Source: Blastococcus sp. (GTDB taxonomy: Bacteria; Actinomycetota; Actinomycetes; Mycobacteriales; Geodermatophilaceae). Taken from it: 9,419 nucleotides of DNA. This document shows, one piece after another, positions 1-5,714 of this stretch. Numbering within the stretch: the stretch's first letter is position 1; the number at the start of each line of letters is the position of its first letter. Where the stretch lies: contig JAOPUS010000015.1 in the NCBI GenBank assembly GCA_025963345.1, forward strand, positions 1 through 9,419. The letters are read 5' to 3'. The translations under genes were made by a program, and so were the position numbers. The notes under the pieces were generated by a model that saw nothing but the letters and a program-made list of their open reading frames with translations, was not told the origin of the DNA and did no database searches.

Positions 1-522
1 CTCGCCGCCGACTACGCGGCACAGCTTGCGCGGAGCGCGGGCAAGGTCGTCTTCTTCGCCAAGCACGTCGACGTGATGGACGTTGCCGAGGAGACCTTCA
101 CCAAGCAGGGGATCCGTTTCTCGTCGAGCCGCGGCGACCAGACACCGGCGTCGCGGCAGAAGAACATCGACGCCGTCGTGAACGATCCCGACGTCGCCAT
201 CGCGGTCTGCTCTCTGACTGCGGCCGGCGTGGGTCTCAACCTGCAGGTCGCCTCCAACATCGTGCTTGCAGAGCTGTCCTGGACCGACGCGGAGCAGACC
301 CAGGCCATTGACCGCAGTCACCGCATCGGTCAGGACGAACCCGTCACCGCGTGGCGCATCATCGCCGCGCAGACCATCGACGCCAGGATCGCTGAGCTGA
401 TCGACAGCAAGGCGGGGCTCGCCGCCAGGGCGCTCGACGGCTCGGAGGAGGAGGTGTCGTCATCGGCCGACGTGCAGCACGAGGCGCTGGTCGCGTTGTT
501 GACGGACGCTTTGTCGGCCTAA
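1..522 (+). CDS. SNF2-family DEAD/DEAH-type helicase, C-terminal part (5' end outside window)
   Basis: This is the last 173 codons of a superfamily 2 helicase of the SNF2 (Swi2/Snf2) type, an ATP-driven double-stranded DNA translocase or remodeller. The frame is open from base 1 and ends at TAA 520-522. The visible part is most of the second RecA-like domain. It has a beta strand KVVFFAKH, a motif V region with GVGLNLQVAS followed by LSWTDAEQTQ, and motif VI with QAIDRSHRIGQ, whose arginines bind ATP in this family. The C-terminus EALVALLTDAL looks natural, so the gene seems complete at its 3' end. The ATP-binding motifs I-III lie outside the window. Nothing links it to the PHA genes downstream; it is the neighbour beyond the IS scar. 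Family assignment is strong, cellular role unknown. Confidence 0.9.
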   Translation, partial: LAADYAAQLARSAGKVVFFAKHVDVMDVAEETFTKQGIRFSSSRGDQTPASRQKNIDAVVNDPDVAIAVCSLTAAGVGLNLQVASNIVLAELSWTDAEQTQAIDRSHRIGQDEPVTAWRIIAAQTIDARIAELIDSKAGLAARALDGSEEEVSSSADVQHEALVALLTDALSA

Positions 523-591
523 GAGATCGTTTCTATATGCCCTCGGCGTGGCTGTCGGGGACCGGCACTCGTCCGGACCAGCCTGATCTGG
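520..591 (+). mobile_element. Probable left end of the truncated IS5-type element
   Basis: These 72 bases lie between the helicase stop codon and the transposase start and include no gene. The sequence from about 522 (AGAGATCGTTTCTATATGC) is the natural place for the left terminal inverted repeat of the IS. The helicase TAA codon sits in a CTAAGAG context, and several IS5 subgroups insert at short TA-containing targets. The exact terminus cannot be set here because the right end, with the partner repeat, has been deleted. Placement is an inference from position only. Confidence 0.35.
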
Positions 592-1090
592 GTGATCGAG
601 GAGCTCGTGCCTGACGGGCTGTGGGAGCGGGTCGAGCCACTACTGCCACCACCACGACCGCGACGGCGTCGCTATCCGGGTCGTCGGCCGGTCGGTGACC
701 GGGCCGCGTTGGCGGGGGTCGTGTTCGTGCTCAAGACCGGCATCGCCTGGAACCAGCTGCCCACTGGCCTGGTCGGCTGCTCCGGAGTGACCTGCTGGCG
801 ACGGCTGCGCGACTGGACCGAGGCGGGCGTGTGGCCGGCTCTTCATGAACTGCTGCTGGCCGAGTTGCGCGCCAGCGACCGGCTGGACCTGGACCGCTGC
901 GCCGTCGACGGGTCTCACATCCGGGCGCTCGAAGGGGGGACCACGTCGGCCCCCCGCCGGTCGACCGCGCGTCCCGGCTCCAAGCACCATCTGATCTGCG
1001 ACGCCGCCGGCATCCCGCTGGCCGTCACGCTCACCGGCGGCAACCGCAATGACATCACCCAGCTCATCCCGCTACTGGAGGCCGTGCCGC
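592..1090 (+). pseudogene. IS5-family transposase, 5' fragment (truncated)
   Basis: The first ~166 codons, from GTG 592, match IS5-family DDE transposases common in Streptomyces. They include an N-terminal PDGLWERVEPLLPPPRPRRR stretch, a LVGCSGVTCWRRLRDWTEAGVW helix-turn-helix-like segment, the first catalytic aspartate in AVDGSH (D106), then PGSKHHLICD and LTGGNRNDITQL. Family members are about 250-280 residues long. Here similarity stops near codon 166 (about base 1090), before the second catalytic Asp (in a family motif like ADRGYD) and the Glu. The frame stays open to 1296 only because it reads antisense through a selO fragment. The element is therefore dead. No right-hand terminal repeat was found; the left end should lie between 520 and 591, right after the helicase stop codon. 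Confidence 0.85.
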
Positions 1091-1091
1091 C

Positions 1092-1268
1092 CCCGTCGGA
1101 GTTCCGCAGCCAGGCGGGGTCGAGGCCGAGTTCGGTGGCCAACGACTCGTTGCGCACGAGCAGCCGCGGGTCGGGAGCCTCCTCGGCCTGCCAGGGAAGG
1201 GCCATCTCCGCGAGATCGCGGGCGAAGCGGTCGTCGAGGGTGACGGTCGTTGGCGGTGCGACGCTCAC
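1092..1268 (-). pseudogene. selO: SelO-type protein adenylyltransferase, N-terminal fragment
   Basis: On the minus strand, from GTG 1266-1268, about 59 codons read as the N-terminus of the SelO (YdiU/UPF0061) family: LDDRFARDL, ALPWQAEEAPDPRLLV, NESLATELGLDPAWLRNSDG. Intact SelO proteins are about 480-500 residues and use a pseudokinase fold to AMPylate protein Ser/Thr/Tyr. Only this short pre-kinase region remains; the ATP-binding and metal-binding residues are all gone. Similarity ends at about 1092, exactly where the IS5 transposase fragment from the other strand ends. The frame runs on antisense into the transposase with no family match. The start has no strong ribosome binding site (upstream bases GTCGATCGC), so the real start might differ. 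The fragment is non-functional as SelO. Confidence 0.75.
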
Positions 1269-1608
1269 GCGATCGACAGTACGTGGGACGCCATGAGGGG
1301 GCAGGCCGCTGCGCCATCGACCTGAGCGCCTGCAAGCGAGGCGGGACAGTAACCGGCTCAGTGGCCCCAGGGATGTTGAGCAGGAGAAGCGGACGTTCGA
1401 CCCGAGGCCGACGAACCGCGTTCAGCGTCCGGGAGCACGCCCGCGTTGCATGGCGAGGTCCAGATTCTCGGCCAGTTCGCGGGTGCTCTCGTAGAGATGC
1501 ATGTTCCGTTCCCCCGGGGAGGCCCGCGAACGACGAGAGGGCTGCATGCGCATCCGGGAAACGAATGAGTCCGTTCAGTTCCGACTCCGTTGACGGTGGT
1601 GGCTCCGT

Positions 1609-1622
1609 CGCAGCATGCTGCG
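1609..1622. promoter_or_regulatory. 14-bp palindrome upstream of phaB, candidate operator
   Basis: CGCAGCATGCTGCG is a perfect inverted repeat, 95 bases before the phaB start codon and 14 bases after a weak TTGACG. It has GCAG and CTGC half-sites. PhaR-type PHA regulators in Paracoccus and Rhodobacter bind TGC-rich CTGC/GCAG inverted repeats, but no phaR gene is visible here, so any link is speculation. It could be a dyad for another regulator or chance in GC-rich DNA. Confidence 0.3.
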
Positions 1623-1704
1623 CAAGTGCCCGGTGCCGGAGCACGTTGAGCCGCCAACGGCAGCGGCTCCAGCCCCCGGGCCCGACGGTGAGGCGCGCCG
1701 CGCC

Positions 1705-1712
1705 GGGGAGGA
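1705..1712 (+). promoter_or_regulatory. Ribosome binding site of phaB
   Basis: GGGGAGGA lies four bases before ATG 1717. It fixes the start at 1717 over possible starts further upstream in the same open frame, which lack both a binding site and family similarity. Confidence 0.7.
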
Positions 1713-1716
1713 CACC

Positions 1717-2532
1717 ATGACAGCCACGCAGGCACGCACGACGAGGACTGGCGAGAAGCTGCTCGGCAGAGTGGCCTTCGTGACGGGCGGTACCCGGGGG
1801 ATCGGCGCCGCCATCTGCCGGAGTCTCGCCAAGCAGGGCGCCGACGTCGCGGCGGGGTACAGCGGCAACCAGGAGCGGGCCGAGATGTTCGCCCAGGACT
1901 TTGCCGGCTCCTACCCGGAGAGAAGCGTGAGCGTCCACCGCGGGGACATCGGGAACCCGGACGACTGCCGCCGGACCGTCGCGGAGGTCATCGAGCGGCA
2001 CGGTCGGCTGGACATCCTGGTGAACAACGCCGGCATCACCGCGGACCGGACCGTGCTCAAGATGACGGCCGCCGACTGGGGACGGGTCATCGATGTCAAC
2101 CTGTCCGGGGCCTTCTACCTCTCCCAGGCCGCGCTCAAGCACATGCTCGAGCGCGGCAGCGGGCGCATCGTGATGATCTCCTCGGTCATCGGTGAGACGG
2201 GGGGTATCGGGCAGGTCAACTATGCGTCGGCCAAGTCGGGGCTGTTCGGGCTGACCAAGACCCTCGCCCGGGAGGCTGCGATGCAACTGCAGCGCGCGGG
2301 CAACACCGACGGGATCGGGGTGACCGTCAATGCCGTCACCCCGGGCTACACCGCGACCGAGATGCTGGACAGTGTCCCGGAGAAGGTCCTGGACGGGCTC
2401 AGGGCGAAGATCCCGCTCGGGCGGCTCGGCGAGCCGGAGGAGATCGCCCGCGTCGTCCACTTCCTGGCCGCGGACGCCTCCGCGTACATCACCGGCCAGG
2501 TGTGGGGTGTCAACGGCGGTCTGGACATGTAG
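1717..2532 (+). CDS. phaB: Acetoacetyl-CoA reductase / 3-oxoacyl-ACP reductase-like SDR
   Basis: This 271-residue protein is a classical short-chain dehydrogenase/reductase. It has the nucleotide-binding TGGTRGIG (23-30), NNAG (103-106), Asn128, the catalytic Ser156-Tyr169-Lys173 set (YASAK) and the C-terminal GGLDM. The GITADRTVLKMTAADWGRVIDVNLSGAF stretch is typical of the FabG/PhaB branch, which reduces 3-oxoacyl-ACP or acetoacetyl-CoA with NADPH. In the PHA context it most likely makes (R)-3-hydroxybutyryl-CoA in the cytoplasm. An N-terminal extension of about 15 residues precedes the fold. The insertion around AMQLQRAGNTDGIGV (about 190-204) is longer than in E. coli FabG. It is the first gene of a plus-strand run; the next start follows after 51 bases. 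Sequence alone cannot separate PhaB from FabG; the name rests on context. Confidence 0.88.
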   Translation: MTATQARTTRTGEKLLGRVAFVTGGTRGIGAAICRSLAKQGADVAAGYSGNQERAEMFAQDFAGSYPERSVSVHRGDIGNPDDCRRTVAEVIERHGRLDILVNNAGITADRTVLKMTAADWGRVIDVNLSGAFYLSQAALKHMLERGSGRIVMISSVIGETGGIGQVNYASAKSGLFGLTKTLAREAAMQLQRAGNTDGIGVTVNAVTPGYTATEMLDSVPEKVLDGLRAKIPLGRLGEPEEIARVVHFLAADASAYITGQVWGVNGGLDM

Positions 2533-2566
2533 TCGGACGCGCGGCCCTCTGACGTCGACTCACCAC

Positions 2567-2578
2567 AAGGGAGAGGGG
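2567..2578 (+). promoter_or_regulatory. Ribosome binding site of the decayed carboxylase gene
   Basis: AAGGGAGAGGGG ends five bases before GTG 2584. The intact site and start show that a real gene began here and that its body, not its start, was lost. Confidence 0.6.
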
Positions 2579-2583
2579 CACGC

Positions 2584-2780
2584 GTGTTGAGCCGTATCGC
2601 TGTGATCAACAGGGGCGAGCCTGCCGTGCGCCTCATCCGCGCCGGGCGACGTTCGTGCGCGCCGCCGACGAGGCAGTCCTGCTCCGCGAGACCGGTGCGG
2701 GTAGCCCGTACCTCGACCAGGACGAGCTGGGCCGTGTGCTGCGTGCGAGCCGCGCCGATGCCGCCTGGATCGGCTGGGGG
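2584..2780 (+). pseudogene. Large biotin-dependent acyl-CoA carboxylase, decayed N-terminal remnant
   Basis: Codons from GTG 2584 read LSRIAVINRGEPAVRLIRA (to 2643), the very start of a biotin carboxylase domain (IAVxNRGEPAxR). Similarity then jumps to another frame at 2646: ATFVRAADEAVLL, SPYLDQDELGRVLRASRADAAWIGWG, ending at 2780. Between these two blocks an intact protein would have roughly 20-30 more residues (a stretch like VRELN...RRATF), so a small internal deletion shifted the frame. Everything after GWG is missing, including the ATP-grasp, biotin-carrier and carboxyltransferase domains. The resemblance is to the very large fused acetyl/propionyl-CoA carboxylases of actinobacteria (about 1,800 residues, from memory). 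The first frame stops at 2796; the second runs on out of frame into the next gene. The product would have made malonyl-CoA or methylmalonyl-CoA. It cannot be functional. Confidence 0.75.
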
Positions 2781-2820
2781 CGCTACCCCCGCCTAGCTAC
2801 TCGGCAACGTGGAACGGTCA

Positions 2821-2827
2821 GAAAGGA
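2821..2827 (+). promoter_or_regulatory. Ribosome binding site of the KAS III fusion gene
   Basis: GAAAGGA is followed after five bases by ATG 2833. This decides the start: the earlier in-frame GTG 2809 lies upstream of this site and has no binding site of its own. Confidence 0.65.
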
Positions 2828-2832
2828 CCAGC

Positions 2833-4791
2833 ATGAATGCGTTCGTCCTCAATCGACACGGTCGCGTGGTGTTCCCTTCGAACGTCATGCCGGAGCTGGA
2901 CTTCTCCGCCATGGAGTCCCTGGAGCAGCTGGACAACGTCATCCAGCGGGATTTCGAGACGAAGGCCCCCAGCGGGACCGACATCCTCGAGAAGGTCCGG
3001 AGCGGCGCCTACACCAGTCGGTACGCCCTGATGCGTGATCTCGCGCTGAACCTCTTCTGGACCAACCGCTTCTCGATCACCATGTATGACAAGCGGCCGA
3101 CGCGCTGGGCGGACGTGCCGCGCACGCGGCCCGACGTCTTCCTGCCCGTTCTTGAGCCGTGGGAGGACGGCGAGACCAAGGTGGCCGCCGTCCGGACGGC
3201 GTATCCGACGTTGCCGGCCCAGTGGGACGAGGCCGTCGAGGACCGGATCTTCGGGGTCCTGTTCGACGTCTTCGCCAATCGCAAGCACCACGCGGCCACG
3301 CTGCCCGCTGTCAAGCCGACCGTCGCCCAGTTCCTCGAGAGGCCGGGAAACCTCACCTTCCGGCTGCCGCACTACGACCCCGACTACCCCGTCCACGACT
3401 ACGAGGACATCCTCGACTGCGACGAGGACGTGCCCGAGCTCGAGGCGCTGCACCGCTGGGCGATGGTCCTGCACAACCAGTACCCGTGGGACCGGGCCGA
3501 GGTCGAGCTGGCGGAGGCCGGCCAGCTCAAGGACGACGACTACGTGGTCGTGTTCCACCCCCGCGACAAGATCGTCCGGGACTTCCTGCGGCGTCTGCGC
3601 AGTGGTGCCACGAGCCGGCCGGTTGCGCCCGGCCGGGAGTCACGGCCGCCCGTCCGGCCGTATCCGGCGATCGACGTGCGACGGCAGTTCACCGTCATGC
3701 CGCGTCTCGAGTCTCTGACTGCGGTACACGGGGACCAGGTGATCACGAACGACGACCTGGTCCGCAACTCGGCCTACAACTGGTCTCCGATGGGTGCCGA
3801 CGAGATTCGCGAGAAGACAGGGGTGGAGGAGCGCCGCTACAGCTCGCTGAGCCTGGAGGAGCTGGCACTCCAGGCCGCGGAGGCGGCGCTGGCGAAGGCG
3901 GGGCGGGAGCCGGAGGAGATCGGCGCCCTCCTGGTCTGCACCTGTACCAGTTCCCGGCTGATCCCGTCGCTGGCCACCTACCTCTGCGGTCATCTCGGGA
4001 TCTACCAGGCGCACGCGGCCTACGACATCGTCGCGGCCTGCGCCGGCATGCCCTACGGGGTGGCCGAGGCCACGCGGCTGCTCCAGGAGGTGGAGCGGCC
4101 GGTGCTCGTGGTCTGCGCCGAGAAGTTCTCCGACAAGATCGGCAACGTCCGCCCCTCCCGCATGCTGTTCGCGGACGGCGCCGCGGCGATGGTGGTGGGG
4201 CCTGCGCCGGAGGGGGAGGGGCCTGACATCGACTACCTGCAGACCTACGCCAGCGGCCCGGCGAGCGAGGTCAACTCGATCATCTGGCCGAACCCCGAAT
4301 TCGACAACAACATCACCGTCTTCGGCCCCCAGGTGAAGGCGCTGGCGGGCCGCTATCTGGCGCAGATGATCGAAGAGATCGGAGCGCTGCCGGACCCGGA
4401 CGGCAAGGCCGGCTCCCTTCTCGACAGCATCGACCTCATCGTGCCGCACCAGGCCAACATGACGATGGTGACGCAGTTGGCGGAGCGGGCCGGCCTCAGT
4501 GCCGACCGCCTGTACTTCAACATCCAGAAGGTCGGCAACGCCTCGTCTGCGAGCATCCCCCTGGCCATGCACGACGCGGTGCGCGACGGCGTCATCACCG
4601 AGCCCATCCGGATCTTCGCGCCGGGATTCGGCGCGGGGGCCGTGGCCGGCTACGCCGTCATGCGGCTCGATCCCGCTGTCGTCGAGGTCCAGGCGCCGTC
4701 CGCTCGCGGCGCCGAAGCATCAGACCACGCTGCCCTCGCTCCCACAGAGCCCTTGCCCGCGTCGGACGAGGTCCGGGAGGCGTTCGGCTGA
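2833..4791 (+). CDS. KAS III-type condensing enzyme with unrecognised N-terminal domain; candidate acetoacetyl-CoA synthase
   Basis: The protein has 652 residues, about twice the size of a normal FabH. Residues ~285-612 are a full ketoacyl synthase III domain of the thiolase superfamily. It has TNDDLVRNSAYNW and KTGVEERRY at its start, catalytic Cys403 in DIVAACAGMPYG, His539 in IVPHQAN, Asn569 in KVGNASSASIPLA, and the closing APGFGAGAVAGYAV. All three catalytic residues are present. Residues 1-255 (VLNRHGRVVFPS, ALNLFWTNRFSITMYDKRPTRW, HRWAMVLHNQYPWDR) form an acidic, Trp/Tyr-rich domain I do not recognise. A Pro/Arg linker (~258-280) joins the halves; its DNA contains CCGGCCGG twice as an inverted repeat (3615-3636). 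Beside phaB and phaC and with no thiolase present, condensation of malonyl-CoA with acetyl-CoA (NphT7-like) is the best guess. A FabH-like role in making another acyl chain is the alternative. The ~40-residue tail looks disordered. Confidence 0.85.
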   Translation: MNAFVLNRHGRVVFPSNVMPELDFSAMESLEQLDNVIQRDFETKAPSGTDILEKVRSGAYTSRYALMRDLALNLFWTNRFSITMYDKRPTRWADVPRTRPDVFLPVLEPWEDGETKVAAVRTAYPTLPAQWDEAVEDRIFGVLFDVFANRKHHAATLPAVKPTVAQFLERPGNLTFRLPHYDPDYPVHDYEDILDCDEDVPELEALHRWAMVLHNQYPWDRAEVELAEAGQLKDDDYVVVFHPRDKIVRDFLRRLRSGATSRPVAPGRESRPPVRPYPAIDVRRQFTVMPRLESLTAVHGDQVITNDDLVRNSAYNWSPMGADEIREKTGVEERRYSSLSLEELALQAAEAALAKAGREPEEIGALLVCTCTSSRLIPSLATYLCGHLGIYQAHAAYDIVAACAGMPYGVAEATRLLQEVERPVLVVCAEKFSDKIGNVRPSRMLFADGAAAMVVGPAPEGEGPDIDYLQTYASGPASEVNSIIWPNPEFDNNITVFGPQVKALAGRYLAQMIEEIGALPDPDGKAGSLLDSIDLIVPHQANMTMVTQLAERAGLSADRLYFNIQKVGNASSASIPLAMHDAVRDGVITEPIRIFAPGFGAGAVAGYAVMRLDPAVVEVQAPSARGAEASDHAALAPTEPLPASDEVREAFG

Positions 4792-4837
4792 CCCGCTCGA
4801 GTTCGCGGACACCGGCCGTGCCGTTGTCGGTGCCCCC

Positions 4838-5695
4838 ATGAGTACCCGTCTCGTGCGCAGTGCGGACGGGACCGGCATCCGCGCGTGGTGCAACGACGCG
4901 GCGGGGGAGCCGGTCCTGCTGTGCAACGGACTGGGCGCCCCGCCCGAGGCCTGGCCGGGGGTCGCCGCCCCGGACAGCGGGTACCGGGTGGTCACCTGGT
5001 ACCAGCGCGGACTCGGCGGCTCCGAGCGGCCGGCCGACCGCGCCCGCATACGCGTCGAGGACCACGCCGACGATGCACGTGCGGTGCTCGATGCCTACGA
5101 GATGCGCTCGCCGACGGTCGTGGGCTGGTCGCTCGGGGTCAACGTGGCCTTCGAGCTGGCTCTGGAGGAGCCGTCCCGGGTGCGCGCTGTCCTGGCCGTC
5201 GCCGGGGTCCCCGGCGGCAGCTACTCCGCACTGTTCGCCACGTACCGCGTGCCCCGGCCGCTGCGGGCCCCGCTGGGCAGGCTCAGCAGCTGGTGGCTGC
5301 CGGTGGTGGGACCGCTGCTGCCGTTGGTCGTGGCGAGCCTGCCGCCCTTGCACGACCTGCTCTCACCGGCGGCGGTGCGCGGGCCGGCGCGGGAGGCCAC
5401 CCATCCCGGGGCGCTGCGCGCGGTCCTGCACGAGTTCTCCCGCCACGACTGGCCCTGGTACCGCCGCCTCGCGGTCGCCGTCGCCGAGCACTCACCGCTC
5501 GACGTCTCGACGGTGCGCTGTCCGGTCACGTTCCTCGCGGGCCGGTACGACTCCCTGGTAGACGTCGCCGACGTCCGCGCCGCCGCCCGGGCGGTGCCCG
5601 GCGCCTGGCTGCGCGAACTGGAGGGCACGCACTTCCTCCCGCTGCAGTACCCGGGGGTGATGCTCGAGGAGCTTCGCCGGCTCTCCCGCTCCTAG
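4838..5695 (+). CDS. Alpha/beta-fold hydrolase, possible PHA or thioester hydrolase
   Basis: This 285-residue protein has the features of an alpha/beta hydrolase. These are an oxyanion-hole loop CNGLGAPPEAW (29-39), the nucleophile elbow GWSLG with Ser98, the acid Asp238 in AGRYDSL, and His265 in EGTHFLPLQYP. A hydrophobic stretch with several Pro and Trp (about 139-172, SSWWLPVVGPLLPLVV) forms the cap region and might contact membrane or polymer. There is no signal peptide. It starts 46 bases after the KAS III gene, in the same direction, with only a weak ribosome binding site (TCGGTG), so translation may be poor or coupled. It ends 19 bases before the converging phaC stop. In this setting an intracellular PHB depolymerase, oligomer hydrolase or acyl-CoA thioesterase is plausible, but the fold is too general to choose. 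Confidence 0.85.
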   Translation: MSTRLVRSADGTGIRAWCNDAAGEPVLLCNGLGAPPEAWPGVAAPDSGYRVVTWYQRGLGGSERPADRARIRVEDHADDARAVLDAYEMRSPTVVGWSLGVNVAFELALEEPSRVRAVLAVAGVPGGSYSALFATYRVPRPLRAPLGRLSSWWLPVVGPLLPLVVASLPPLHDLLSPAAVRGPAREATHPGALRAVLHEFSRHDWPWYRRLAVAVAEHSPLDVSTVRCPVTFLAGRYDSLVDVADVRAAARAVPGAWLRELEGTHFLPLQYPGVMLEELRRLSRS

Positions 5696-5714
5696 GGCCG
5701 ACGGGGACGGGCGG

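Larger units (their letters stand above)
1269..1716. other. 448-nt gap between the selO remnant and phaB
   Basis: No convincing gene fills this gap. It should hold the old selO promoter (minus strand) and the promoter of the phaB operon (plus strand). Visible items are a perfect 14-bp palindrome at 1609-1622, a weak TTGACG hexamer at 1590-1595 without a good -10 partner, and a 26-codon minus-strand ORF (1422-1502, MHLYESTRELAENLDLAMQ...) with a GGGGGA ribosome binding site seven bases before its ATG. Longer open frames crossing the gap show no family resemblance. Confidence 0.5.

Noticed and set aside
1091..1296. C-terminal extension of the transposase frame
   Set aside because: The frame stays open by chance through antisense selO sequence. 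Residues after about 166 have no transposase similarity.
1590..1619. TTGACG as -35 of a phaB promoter
   Set aside because: At 17-18 bases downstream only GCATGC or CATGCT is present, a poor -10, so no promoter is called.
1072..2460. 462-codon open frame on the minus strand
   Set aside because: It lies antisense to phaB, has a composition rich in Arg, Pro and Gly typical of GC-rich shadow frames, and shows no family motif.
2809..2832. GTG 2809 as start of the KAS III fusion gene
   Set aside because: The GAAAGGA site lies after this codon and serves ATG 2833; no binding site precedes GTG 2809.
3159..4226. 355-codon plus-strand frame inside the KAS III fusion gene
   Set aside because: Its Gly/Arg-rich translation is a frame shadow; the KAS III motifs are in the other frame.
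5696..5714. Bidirectional terminator between the converging hydrolase and phaC genes
   Set aside because: The 19 bases include no inverted repeat long enough and no T-run on either strand.
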